Shown piece after piece: positions 1 through 6,236 of a stretch of DNA of 11,497 bases. Made by a program: the position numbers and the translations under genes. The DNA is taken from the NCBI GenBank assembly GCA_025456385.1, contig JALOKS010000049.1:1-11497 (forward strand), written 5' to 3'. The DNA comes from Thermoanaerobaculales bacterium. Its GTDB lineage: Bacteria > Acidobacteriota > Thermoanaerobaculia > Thermoanaerobaculales > Sulfomarinibacteraceae. The stretch's first letter is position 1, and every line of letters starts with the position of its first letter. The notes beneath the pieces were generated by a model. That model saw only the letters and a list, made by a program, of their open reading frames with translations, had not been told where the DNA came from and made no database searches.

Positions 1-828
1 CCGCTCCAGGGGCAGGAGGTCGAAGAGGGTGCGGTAGGCCAGAGCGCCCTCCGCCCGCGACCAGACGACCGGCAGCTCGAGGCCGACCCGCTGCCGCCAC
101 CGCCAGTCCTCGTCGCGCCACAGCTCGGGCCGCCGGTAGCCGCCGTCGTCGACGAATGCCGCGTACTCCGCGTTGCGGACCGGGGTGCGGTCGATGGCGA
201 AGCCGGCGACCTCGAGCTCGAGGCGCGGGAACTCGTTGTCCCAGCCGAAGGGCACGGCCTCGAGCTCGGCCCCGAGCACCGCCCGGCCGCCGCCGACCTC
301 GACCCGCCCCGGCTCGGCCGCGCCCTCGAAGCGGTACGGCGGCAGCGCCGCCGGCCGCCGCTTGTGCTCGAAGGGCAGCTGCTGCAGGAGGTACTGCAGG
401 GTCTCCTGGTGCATCAGCTCGTGCTCGATGACGACCTCGAAGATGCAGCCCCGCGCAGCGAGTGGGTCGGCCGCGGCGCGCTCGGCGACCGGAGCGACGG
501 CGTCGAGCAGCTCCGCGCGCACCCGGTCGCGGTACTCGAGCACCTCCTCGACCGCGGGCCACGCGGTCGCAGGCTGGTACACGTCCACGCCCACCGGATC
601 GATCCCGCGCTCGAAGAGGGCGTCGAAATCGGGCCGGAAGCCCGGCCGCCCGAGCAGGCCGCGGCAGACCTGGTTCCAGGCGAAGGCCGGCAGGTGCCCG
701 AGGTAGAAGACCAGGGGGTGGCGGAGGGCGATCGGCTGCTCGTGGAGGGCCTCCGGCTCGAGCAGGCCGAAGATCTCGTCGGAGCGCGCCCAGCAGGCGC
801 GCAGGCGCTCGGCGAGCAGGTCACTCAT
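1..828 (-). CDS. egtB: EgtB-like ergothioneine sulfoxide synthase (5' part; 3' end beyond window)
   Basis: The first 276 residues of an EgtB-family non-haem iron enzyme are visible; the gene continues past position 1. EgtB joins hercynine (trimethylhistidine) to cysteine or gamma-glutamylcysteine with O2, forming the sulfoxide precursor of ergothioneine in the cytosol. The N-terminal DinB-like domain (about residues 1-155) has GHLPAFAWN with H45 and HELMHQET with H136 and H140, matching the family's three-histidine iron site. The FGE-sulfatase-like catalytic domain begins near residue 175 with FGWDNEFPR (194-202) and IDRTPVRNAEYAAF (212-225). The ATG overlaps the egtD stop as ATGA, and GGAGGG lies at 838-843, nine bases upstream, so the start is secure and translation is probably coupled. 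The choice of sulfur donor cannot be read from the visible part. Confidence 0.93.
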   Translation of the reverse strand, partial: MSDLLAERLRACWARSDEIFGLLEPEALHEQPIALRHPLVFYLGHLPAFAWNQVCRGLLGRPGFRPDFDALFERGIDPVGVDVYQPATAWPAVEEVLEYRDRVRAELLDAVAPVAERAAADPLAARGCIFEVVIEHELMHQETLQYLLQQLPFEHKRRPAALPPYRFEGAAEPGRVEVGGGRAVLGAELEAVPFGWDNEFPRLELEVAGFAIDRTPVRNAEYAAFVDDGGYRRPELWRDEDWRWRQRVGLELPVVWSRAEGALAYRTLFDLLPLER

Positions 829-1892
829 GCCGGCCCGCCCTCCGGAACCGGCCGCAGCAGGGCGGAGGCGAAGAGGCGCTCGGGGTCGCTGTACCAGGCG
901 GCGAGCCCGAGACCGGTGCCTCCGAGCTCGGCCGTGAAGGAGTCCCGGCTGAACTTGCGGCTGATCTCGGTGCGGATCTCGTCGCCGGCCGCAAAGAGGA
1001 TCTCGCGGCCCTCGCCCAGGGAGGCGGCGGTCGGGCGCGACGCGCGCAGCCGCATCTCGATCCACGCCCGCACGGGATCGTAGAAGGCGACGTGCCCGAA
1101 GGCCTCGACCTCGAAGGCGGTGGCGAAGCGGCGGTTGAGAACCCGCAGGATGTTGCGGTTGAACTCGGCGGTGACCCCGGCGCGGTCGTTGTAGGCCGCC
1201 TCGAGCCGGGCCGCGTCCTTGACCAGGTCGAGGCCGACCAGGAAGGCGTCGCCCGGCCCCAGCACCGCGCGCACCTGCCGCAGGAAGCGGGCGAGCTGGC
1301 GCGGGTAGAGGTTGCCGATGGTCCCGGCGAGGAAGATGAACAGGCGCCGGCCGCCCGTGCCCACCGCTTCGAGGTCGTGGTGGAAGTCCCCCACCACGCC
1401 GCGCACCGCGGCCTCCGGGTACTGCTCGGTGAGCGCCTCGACCGAGGCCCGGAGGAAGGTCTCGTTGATGTCGAGCATGACGCAGGCGTCGAGCGCGCCG
1501 CGGCGGCGCATCGCGTCGAGCAGCAGGCGCACCTTGCGCCCCGCCCCGGAGCCGAGCTCGACCAGCTCGCGCGCACCGGTCGACTCCACGACCTCGTCGG
1601 CGATACGGGCCAGGATCGCCTCCTCGGTCCGGGTCTGGTAGTACTCGGGAAGCCGGGTGATCGCCTCGAAGAGCTCGGAGCCGCGGTCGTCGTAGAAGTA
1701 GCGGCTGTCGATCCGCGGCGGGCGGCGCAGGAGCCCGCGCACCATGTCGGCGCGCTCCTCCTCCGGGTCACGGGCCGCGACGCGGCCGAGCACCACGACC
1801 GCGGGCTCAATGACTCGGGCTTTTGCCGCTCCTTGCACCACCGCTCCCCCAGACGCGTTTCCCATGACAACCGGATCGGCGCCGCGCGTCAT
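825..1892 (-). CDS. egtD: EgtD, L-histidine N-alpha-methyltransferase
   Basis: A 355-residue SAM-dependent methyltransferase that would trimethylate the alpha-amino group of histidine to hercynine, the first step of ergothioneine synthesis. Family signatures are SRYFYDDRGSELFEAITRLPEYY (begins at residue 63), the SAM loop ELGSGAGRK (112-120), LAGTIGNLYP (188-197) and AAYNDRAGVTAEFN (232-245). TEIS (308-311) carries the Glu and Ser that contact the histidine substrate in the mycobacterial enzyme. The protein is about 30 residues longer at the N-terminus than mycobacterial EgtD (about 321 residues). The ATG at 1892 is preferred because it lies 7 bp after the upstream stop and has GAGGG at 1897-1901. 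The internal ATG at 1865 (residue 10) has no Shine-Dalgarno. The gene ends in the 4-bp overlap with egtB. EgtA, EgtC and EgtE homologues are not in view. Confidence 0.95.
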   Translation of the reverse strand: MTRGADPVVMGNASGGAVVQGAAKARVIEPAVVVLGRVAARDPEEERADMVRGLLRRPPRIDSRYFYDDRGSELFEAITRLPEYYQTRTEEAILARIADEVVESTGARELVELGSGAGRKVRLLLDAMRRRGALDACVMLDINETFLRASVEALTEQYPEAAVRGVVGDFHHDLEAVGTGGRRLFIFLAGTIGNLYPRQLARFLRQVRAVLGPGDAFLVGLDLVKDAARLEAAYNDRAGVTAEFNRNILRVLNRRFATAFEVEAFGHVAFYDPVRAWIEMRLRASRPTAASLGEGREILFAAGDEIRTEISRKFSRDSFTAELGGTGLGLAAWYSDPERLFASALLRPVPEGGPA

Positions 1893-1899
1893 CCCGCCC

Positions 1900-3561
1900 T
1901 CACACCGTCTCCAGGTAGCTGTGGATCAGGCTGACCGCGATCGCACCCTGACCGACCGCCGATGCGACCCGCCGCACGACGCCGTGGCGCACGTCGCCGG
2001 CGGCGAAGATCCCGGGCACGCTCGTCTCGAGCAGGAACGGGTCGCGCTGCGGCTTCCAGGTCTGCGGCCGGCGCCCGTCGCGGATCAGGTCCGGGCCGGT
2101 GAGGATGAAGCCCGCCTCCGAGCGCTCGACGATGCCGGCCACGATGTCGGAGTGGGGCACCGCGCCAATGAAGATGAAGACGGCGTCGGCCAGCACGATC
2201 TCTGCCGCGCCCGTCGCGCGGTTCGCCAAGGTGATCGTCTCAAGTCGGTCGGAGCCCGCCGCCGCCACGATCTCGGTGCTCGCCCTGAGCGAGATGTTGG
2301 GAGTCGCCTCGATCTGGTCGATCAGGTACCTGGACATGCTCGCCTGCAGCGACTCGCCGCGGATCAGGATCGTAACCTCGGCGGCGAAGCGCGAGAGGAA
2401 GACCGCCCCCTGCCCGGCCGAGTTGGCGCCGCCGACCACGAAGACCCGGCGGCCCTGGTAGTGCACCGCCTCCGAGGTCGCCGCCCCGTAGTAGACCGAA
2501 GCGCCGATGAAGGGCTCGATGCCGGGCACCTCGAGCTCGCGCACCTTGACGCCGGTCGCGATCAGCAGGGCGTGGCAGCTGAGCTCGCTACCGTCGTCGA
2601 GGGTCACGATGCGGTAGGGGTCCTCGACCCGCAGGCCGGTGACCGTCTGCGCGGTGAGGATCTCGGCGCCGAGGCGCTTCGCCTGGGTGGTCGCCCGCCG
2701 CGCGAGATCGGCGCCGCTGATGCCCTTCGGGAAGCCCAGGTAGTTCTCGATCCGCGCGCTGGTGCCGGCCTGGCCGCCCGTCGCCTCCTGCTCGATGACC
2801 ACAGTGCGCAGGCCCTCGGAGGCGCCGTAGACGGCGGCGCCGAGGCCCGCCGGTCCCGCGCCGATAATGATGAGGTCGTAAAACGGCTGCGCCGCGGGAG
2901 CCCGCAGGCCGACCTTCTCGGCGAGCGCGCGCAGGTCCGGGTCGACCAGGGTGCTGCCGTCCGGGAAGAAGACCACCGGCAGGCGCGCCCGGCCCGCGGA
3001 GCTCGACTCGACGAGCTCCCGCGCCACGGAGTCCTTCTCGATGTCCAACCACTGGTAAGGTATCTGGCTGCGCGCGAGGAACTCCTTGACGTTGTGCGCG
3101 CCGGCCGACCACAGGGTCCCGGCGACCCGGATGCCGTCGTAGGGCACCGGGACGCTCGCGAGCCAGTCGCTCAGCAGGTCGTCGAGCACCGGGTAGAGCC
3201 GCTCCTCCGGTGGGTCCCAGGGCTTCATGAGGTAGTAGTCGAGGTCGATCGCATTGATGCTGGTGATCGCGGCCTCGGTGTCGGCGTACGCGGTCAGCAG
3301 CACCCGTTTCGAGTCCGGATAGAGCCTGATGGCGTCGGCCAAGAACTCAGTGCCGCTCATGCCCGGCATGCGCTGGTCGACGAGAAAGAGCGCCACCGGC
3401 GTGCTTCGCCGTTTGAACTCCTGCACCGTCTCGAGCGCCTCGGCGCCCGAGGCCGCCTTCACGATCTGGTACTCCTTCCGGTAGTGCGCCTGGAGGTCGC
3501 GGGCGATCGCGTTGAGCACTTGCGGCTCGTCGTCGATCGTCATGAGAACCGGCTTGGCCAT
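1900..3561 (-). CDS. Response regulator fused to a thioredoxin-reductase-like FAD/NAD(P) oxidoreductase
   Basis: A 553-residue three-part cytosolic protein. Residues 1-125 are a receiver domain with the acidic pair D10/D11, phospho-acceptor D62 (LVDQRMPG), T90 and K113 (MKPW). Residues 143-215 resemble a glutaredoxin fold, but WSAGAH (151-156) stands where a CxxC would lie. Residues 226-553 are a thioredoxin-reductase-like flavoprotein: FAD loop IIGAGPAGLGAA (232-243), GGQAGTSARIENYLGFP (262-278), NAD(P) loop VVGGANSAGQGA (375-386) and C-terminal FAD motif GIFAAGDVR (517-525). The TrxB redox motif CxxC is replaced by AATS (360-363); C329 is the only cysteine. Databases commonly name this architecture fused response regulator/thioredoxin-disulfide reductase, but it cannot act as a dithiol reductase. 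The ATG is supported by AAAGGAA at 3570-3576. It follows the kinase gene by 25 bp, so that kinase is the likely phosphodonor. Confidence 0.93.
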   Translation of the reverse strand: MAKPVLMTIDDEPQVLNAIARDLQAHYRKEYQIVKAASGAEALETVQEFKRRSTPVALFLVDQRMPGMSGTEFLADAIRLYPDSKRVLLTAYADTEAAITSINAIDLDYYLMKPWDPPEERLYPVLDDLLSDWLASVPVPYDGIRVAGTLWSAGAHNVKEFLARSQIPYQWLDIEKDSVARELVESSSAGRARLPVVFFPDGSTLVDPDLRALAEKVGLRAPAAQPFYDLIIIGAGPAGLGAAVYGASEGLRTVVIEQEATGGQAGTSARIENYLGFPKGISGADLARRATTQAKRLGAEILTAQTVTGLRVEDPYRIVTLDDGSELSCHALLIATGVKVRELEVPGIEPFIGASVYYGAATSEAVHYQGRRVFVVGGANSAGQGAVFLSRFAAEVTILIRGESLQASMSRYLIDQIEATPNISLRASTEIVAAAGSDRLETITLANRATGAAEIVLADAVFIFIGAVPHSDIVAGIVERSEAGFILTGPDLIRDGRRPQTWKPQRDPFLLETSVPGIFAAGDVRHGVVRRVASAVGQGAIAVSLIHSYLETV

Positions 3562-3586
3562 GCTGCGCGTTCCTTTCCTTCCGAGC

Positions 3587-5812
3587 TCAGTCCACCTGTC
3601 CGGGATCGACCGGCAGCCGGACGGCGAAGCAGGTGCGGCCGGGCCTCGAGGTCACCGTGATCTGCCCGCGGTGCTTCTGCACCACCAGGTTGCGGCTGAT
3701 GTTGAGGCCGAGGCCGGTTCCCTCTCCGGGCGCCTTGGTGGTGAAGAAGGGGTCGAAGATCTTCGACTGGATCTCCCGGGGGATGCCGCGGCCGCTGTCC
3801 TCGATCTCGACCACCACCCCTGGCCCGTCCCGCCGCGCCCGGATGGTCAGCGTGCCCGCGCCCTCCATGGCGTCGATGGCGTTGTCGATGAGGTTGGTCC
3901 ACACCTGGTTGAGCTCCCCCGCCCAGGCCTGGATGACCGGCAGGTCCTCCGCGTACTGGCGAACCACCTTCACACCTCTCTTGAGCTTGTTGTGGAGGAT
4001 GATCAGGGTGTTGTCCAGGCCCTCGCGCACGTCCACCGACTGCACCGGCGCCTGGTCCATGTACGTGTAGGTCTTGAGCGCCTTGACGATCTCGACGATC
4101 CGTCCGGTGCTGAGGCCGATCTCGCCGACCAGGCTGTAGATCCCGTACATGCAGCTCAGCCAGTCGACGACGAGGGGGAAGTGCTCACCCGGGAAGTCCC
4201 GCGCCAGGTCCTCGAGCTCTCGCTCGCCGTAGCCGAGGCCGACCAGGGCGGGCACCAGCTCGCCGGCGGGGTCGATGCCCCGCGCCTGCAGCCACCGCTC
4301 GAGGGCGGTCTCCCGGTCGCTGCGCGCGAGCGCGGAGAGCTCCACCGGCCGACGGATGCGCTCCCTGGCGACCCGGTAGAGCTCGATCAGCCTCTCGAGC
4401 TGCTCGCCCGCGAGCTTCTGCTCCCCCAGCCTGAGCTGGACGCCCTGCAGCTGCGAGAAGGTCTTCTGCAGCTGGGCGGCGCCGCGCTGCGCCGCCGAGG
4501 CGGGGTTGTTGAGTTCGTGCGCCATGCCGGCGCTGAGCCGGCCGAGGGACGCCATCTTCTCCTGGATGATGAGCTGATCGTGCATCTCGTTGAGGCGGTG
4601 CAGCGTCTCCTCGAGGACCTCGTTCTTGCGCTTGAGCTCCTCGGTCTTCTCACGCAGCGCCTGCTCGCTCTCGCGCAGCGCCACCTCCGCCCGCTTGCGC
4701 TCGCCGATGTCGCGGATGATGCCGGTGAAGTAGCGCTCGTCGTGCACCGTCCACGTCGACAGCGAGAGCTCGATCGGCACCTCCTCGCCGCTCTTGGTGC
4801 GCGCGAAGAGCTCGACCGTGGTGCCGATCGCGTGCGCCTCCCCGGTCGCCGTGAAACGCGCCATCCCGTTGCGGTGTGCCTCGTGGAAGCGCTCCGGGAT
4901 GATCAGCTCGAGGCGCCGGCCGATCGCCTCCTCCTCGGTGTAGCCGAGGATGCGGGTGGCGGCCTTGTTCCAGCTCACGATCCCGCCCGTGTGGTCGGCC
5001 GAGATGATGGCGTCGATCGCCGACTCGGTGACCGAGCGGAACTTCTCCTCCGCCTGCTTGCGCTCGCTGATGTCGCGGATGATGCCGGTGTAGAAGCGCG
5101 CGTCGTCGAGCAGCCAGGTCGCGAGCGACAGCTCGACCGGGAACTCGGTGCCATCCTTGCGCACCGCGGCGAGCTCGACCGTCTTGCCGATGACGTGGCT
5201 CGGGCCGCCCGAGCTCACCCGGCGGATGCCGTGCTGGTGGGCCTCGTGGTAGCGCTGCGGGATGATGAGCTCGATCGGCCTGCCGAGGACCTCGGCCTCG
5301 GTGAAGCCGAACAGGGCGGTGGCTGCGCTGTTCCAGGAACGGATTCGGCCCTCGGCGTCGCCCGAGATGATGGCGTCGATCGCCGACTCCATGACCGAGC
5401 GGAACTTCGCCTCCGACTCGCGCAGGGCCATCCGCACCTTCGACACCGTGACCTGGCGCTCGATCCGCGCCAGCACCTCGCGCGCGTCGAAGGGCTTGAT
5501 GATCAGGTCGTCACCCGACTCGAGGCTCTTGAGCCTCGCGTCCGTGTCGTCGAGGGCCGCCATGAAGATCACCGGGATGTCGCGCGCGTGCTGGCTCCGC
5601 TTCAGCTCGCCGTGGAGCTCGAAGGGATCGCGGTCCGGAAGGTGGGTGTCGAGCAGGACCAGGTTCGGGGCGGCGGCGGCGATGCCCGCCATCGCCTCGG
5701 ACCCGCGGGCCGTCCGGTCGACGGCGTAGCCGTCCTTCTCCAGCAGCTCCTGCAGCCGGTCGGCGCTGGCTGCGTCGTGGTCGACGATGTGCACGAGTCC
5801 GCGGTCCGGCAC
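3587..5812 (-). CDS. Cytosolic hybrid sensor histidine kinase, REC-PAS-PAS-coiled coil-HisKA-HATPase
   Basis: A 741-residue sensor kinase with no visible membrane segment, so it should sense a cytosolic signal. An N-terminal receiver (1-125) has D11, D55 (LLDTHLPD) and K106, but Ala (MAA, 84-86) replaces the usual Thr/Ser. Two PAS domains follow (137-257 and 258-378), each ending in a PAC-like TGIIRDI.ERK and alike enough to be a duplication. A coiled coil (about 379-420) leads to the H box MAHELNNPASA with H432. The ATPase domain has N-box NLIDNAIDAM (640-649), DSGRGIP (672-678), FFTTK (689-693) and GTGLGL (698-703). About 208 residues separate H432 from the N-box, roughly 100 more than usual, including YTYMDQAPVQ (582-591). 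The start is GTG, backed by GAAGGGA at 5819-5825. First gene of the operon, it probably phosphorylates the downstream receiver-flavoprotein. Confidence 0.93.
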   Translation of the reverse strand: MPDRGLVHIVDHDAASADRLQELLEKDGYAVDRTARGSEAMAGIAAAAPNLVLLDTHLPDRDPFELHGELKRSQHARDIPVIFMAALDDTDARLKSLESGDDLIIKPFDAREVLARIERQVTVSKVRMALRESEAKFRSVMESAIDAIISGDAEGRIRSWNSAATALFGFTEAEVLGRPIELIIPQRYHEAHQHGIRRVSSGGPSHVIGKTVELAAVRKDGTEFPVELSLATWLLDDARFYTGIIRDISERKQAEEKFRSVTESAIDAIISADHTGGIVSWNKAATRILGYTEEEAIGRRLELIIPERFHEAHRNGMARFTATGEAHAIGTTVELFARTKSGEEVPIELSLSTWTVHDERYFTGIIRDIGERKRAEVALRESEQALREKTEELKRKNEVLEETLHRLNEMHDQLIIQEKMASLGRLSAGMAHELNNPASAAQRGAAQLQKTFSQLQGVQLRLGEQKLAGEQLERLIELYRVARERIRRPVELSALARSDRETALERWLQARGIDPAGELVPALVGLGYGERELEDLARDFPGEHFPLVVDWLSCMYGIYSLVGEIGLSTGRIVEIVKALKTYTYMDQAPVQSVDVREGLDNTLIILHNKLKRGVKVVRQYAEDLPVIQAWAGELNQVWTNLIDNAIDAMEGAGTLTIRARRDGPGVVVEIEDSGRGIPREIQSKIFDPFFTTKAPGEGTGLGLNISRNLVVQKHRGQITVTSRPGRTCFAVRLPVDPGQVD

Positions 5813-5818
5813 CGGCTG

Positions 5819-5825
5819 TCCCTTC
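5819..5825 (-). promoter_or_regulatory. Ribosome binding site that fixes the GTG start of the histidine kinase
   Basis: GAAGGGA on the minus strand ends six bases before the GTG at 5812-5810. No ATG with a comparable site lies nearby in frame, and the receiver-domain homology begins within ten codons, so the GTG is the likely start. Confidence 0.7.
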
Positions 5826-5866
5826 TCGAGGTCGAAGCTTGACTTGGTAGATGAGATCAGCAGTGG

Positions 5867-5872
5867 ATTTTA
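5867..5872 (-). promoter_or_regulatory. Candidate -10 box for the kinase-flavoprotein-egtDB operon
   Basis: TAAAAT on the minus strand matches the sigma-70 -10 consensus at 5 of 6 bases. It sits in an A/T-rich island (GGAAATAAAATCC) that is conspicuous in this GC-rich DNA. Transcription would start near 5860, giving a leader of about 48 nt before the GTG. I see no convincing -35 hexamer 16-18 bp upstream, so an activator or another sigma factor may be needed, or the call may be wrong. Confidence 0.35.
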
Positions 5873-5954
5873 TTTCCGGCGGTGCGTCCGCGATGCCGAC
5901 GTCGCTGCACGTGGCGGCGTCAGAGACTGCGCTCGCATGATTCATCGACACGAC

Positions 5955-5980
5955 GGCGGGCCCTGAAGGACCCGCCTACA
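5955..5980 (-). repeat. Solo REP-like palindrome (half unit)
   Basis: GGCGGG and CCCGCC arms (5955-5960 and 5971-5976) enclose a CC-CTGAAG-GA core. The 22-nt palindrome has one mismatched pair and is followed by TACA, so on the minus strand it starts with GTAG, like the GTAG head described for REP sequences mobilised by RAYT transposases. It has the same orientation as the palindromes at 6090 and 6211. The bases just before it (TCGACACGAC) resemble those before the 6090 copy (TCGCCACGAG), so it looks like the right half of a decayed REPIN. A matching left half near 5880 is not convincing. Confidence 0.6.
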
Positions 5981-6015
5981 GAGCCTGCCTGCGATGCCGT
6001 TCTGCGTCCGAAATG

Positions 6016-6116
6016 AAGGCGCGCCCTTCAGGGCGCGCGAGGAGCACGACCATCCCGGGCGGAGCGTCCGAATGACCCGTCGCCACGAGGGCGGGCCGTG
6101 AACGACCCGCCCCAAA
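6016..6116. repeat. REPIN-like unit 1, two inverted REP palindromes
   Basis: The left palindrome has perfect GCGCGCCC / GGGCGCGC arms (6019-6026 and 6031-6038) around TTCA. The right palindrome (6089-6112) has GGGCGGG / CCCGCCC arms around a GTGA centre with one mismatch. The left copy and its CGCGAG flank match the left palindrome of the next unit; the right copy matches that unit's right palindrome. Left-to-right spacing is 72 bp here and 71 bp in the next unit, so these are two copies of one ~101-bp element. The outer TGTAG/CTACA ends have decayed in this copy. Confidence 0.6.
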
Positions 6117-6135
6117 ACCCGCACGCGTAACCCTC

Positions 6136-6236
6136 TGTAGGCGGGTGCTTCAGGGCCCGCGAGAGGTGCGCCAATCATCGGAAGCACCGTGGGTCACGGA
6201 TCGCCCTGATGGCGGGTCGTGAACGACCCGCCTACA
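6136..6236. repeat. REPIN-like unit 2, intact 11-bp terminal inverted repeats
   Basis: A 101-bp element bounded by TGTAGGCGGGT (6136-6146) and its exact reverse complement ACCCGCCTACA (6226-6236). The left REP (6141-6160) is an imperfect GCGGG..CCCGC hairpin. The right REP (6211-6232) is a perfect 10-bp inverted repeat, GGCGGGTCGT / ACGACCCGCC around GA. Two inverted GTAG-headed REPs separated by a spacer, about 100 bp overall, is the published layout of a REPIN. Its right end overlaps the stop codon of the Ser/Thr kinase gene. Confidence 0.7.
6211..6232 (-). terminator. Strong hairpin directly after the Ser/Thr kinase stop codon
   Basis: The perfect 10-bp stem with a two-base centre starts within the stop codon of the upstream minus-strand gene. 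It could end transcription or protect the 3' end of that mRNA. There is no T-run after it, so it is not a canonical intrinsic terminator; its primary identity is the right REP of the REPIN. Confidence 0.3.

Larger units (their letters stand above)
5813..6231. other. Non-coding region with operon promoter and REP/REPIN palindromes
   Basis: These 419 bp between two minus-strand genes contain no credible gene. The right third of the interval next to the kinase gene (5813-5950) holds the candidate promoter and the kinase ribosome binding site. The rest (5955-6231) is dominated by five GC-rich palindromes described separately. Short open frames across the palindromes read arginine/proline-rich repeat translation and lack ribosome binding sites. 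Confidence 0.75.

Noticed and set aside
3512..5842. 776-codon plus-strand frame opposite the histidine kinase, and 1744-3660 opposite the flavoprotein
   Set aside because: Same cause: biased composition, no ribosome binding site, and well-supported genes on the other strand.
5942..6187. 81-codon minus-strand frame between the operon and the kinase gene
   Set aside because: It is a translation through the REP palindromes, with no ribosome binding site and no homology seen.
5955..6236. CRISPR-like array
   Set aside because: The repeats alternate in orientation, differ in sequence and are spaced unevenly; they fit REP/REPIN elements, and no cas gene is in view.
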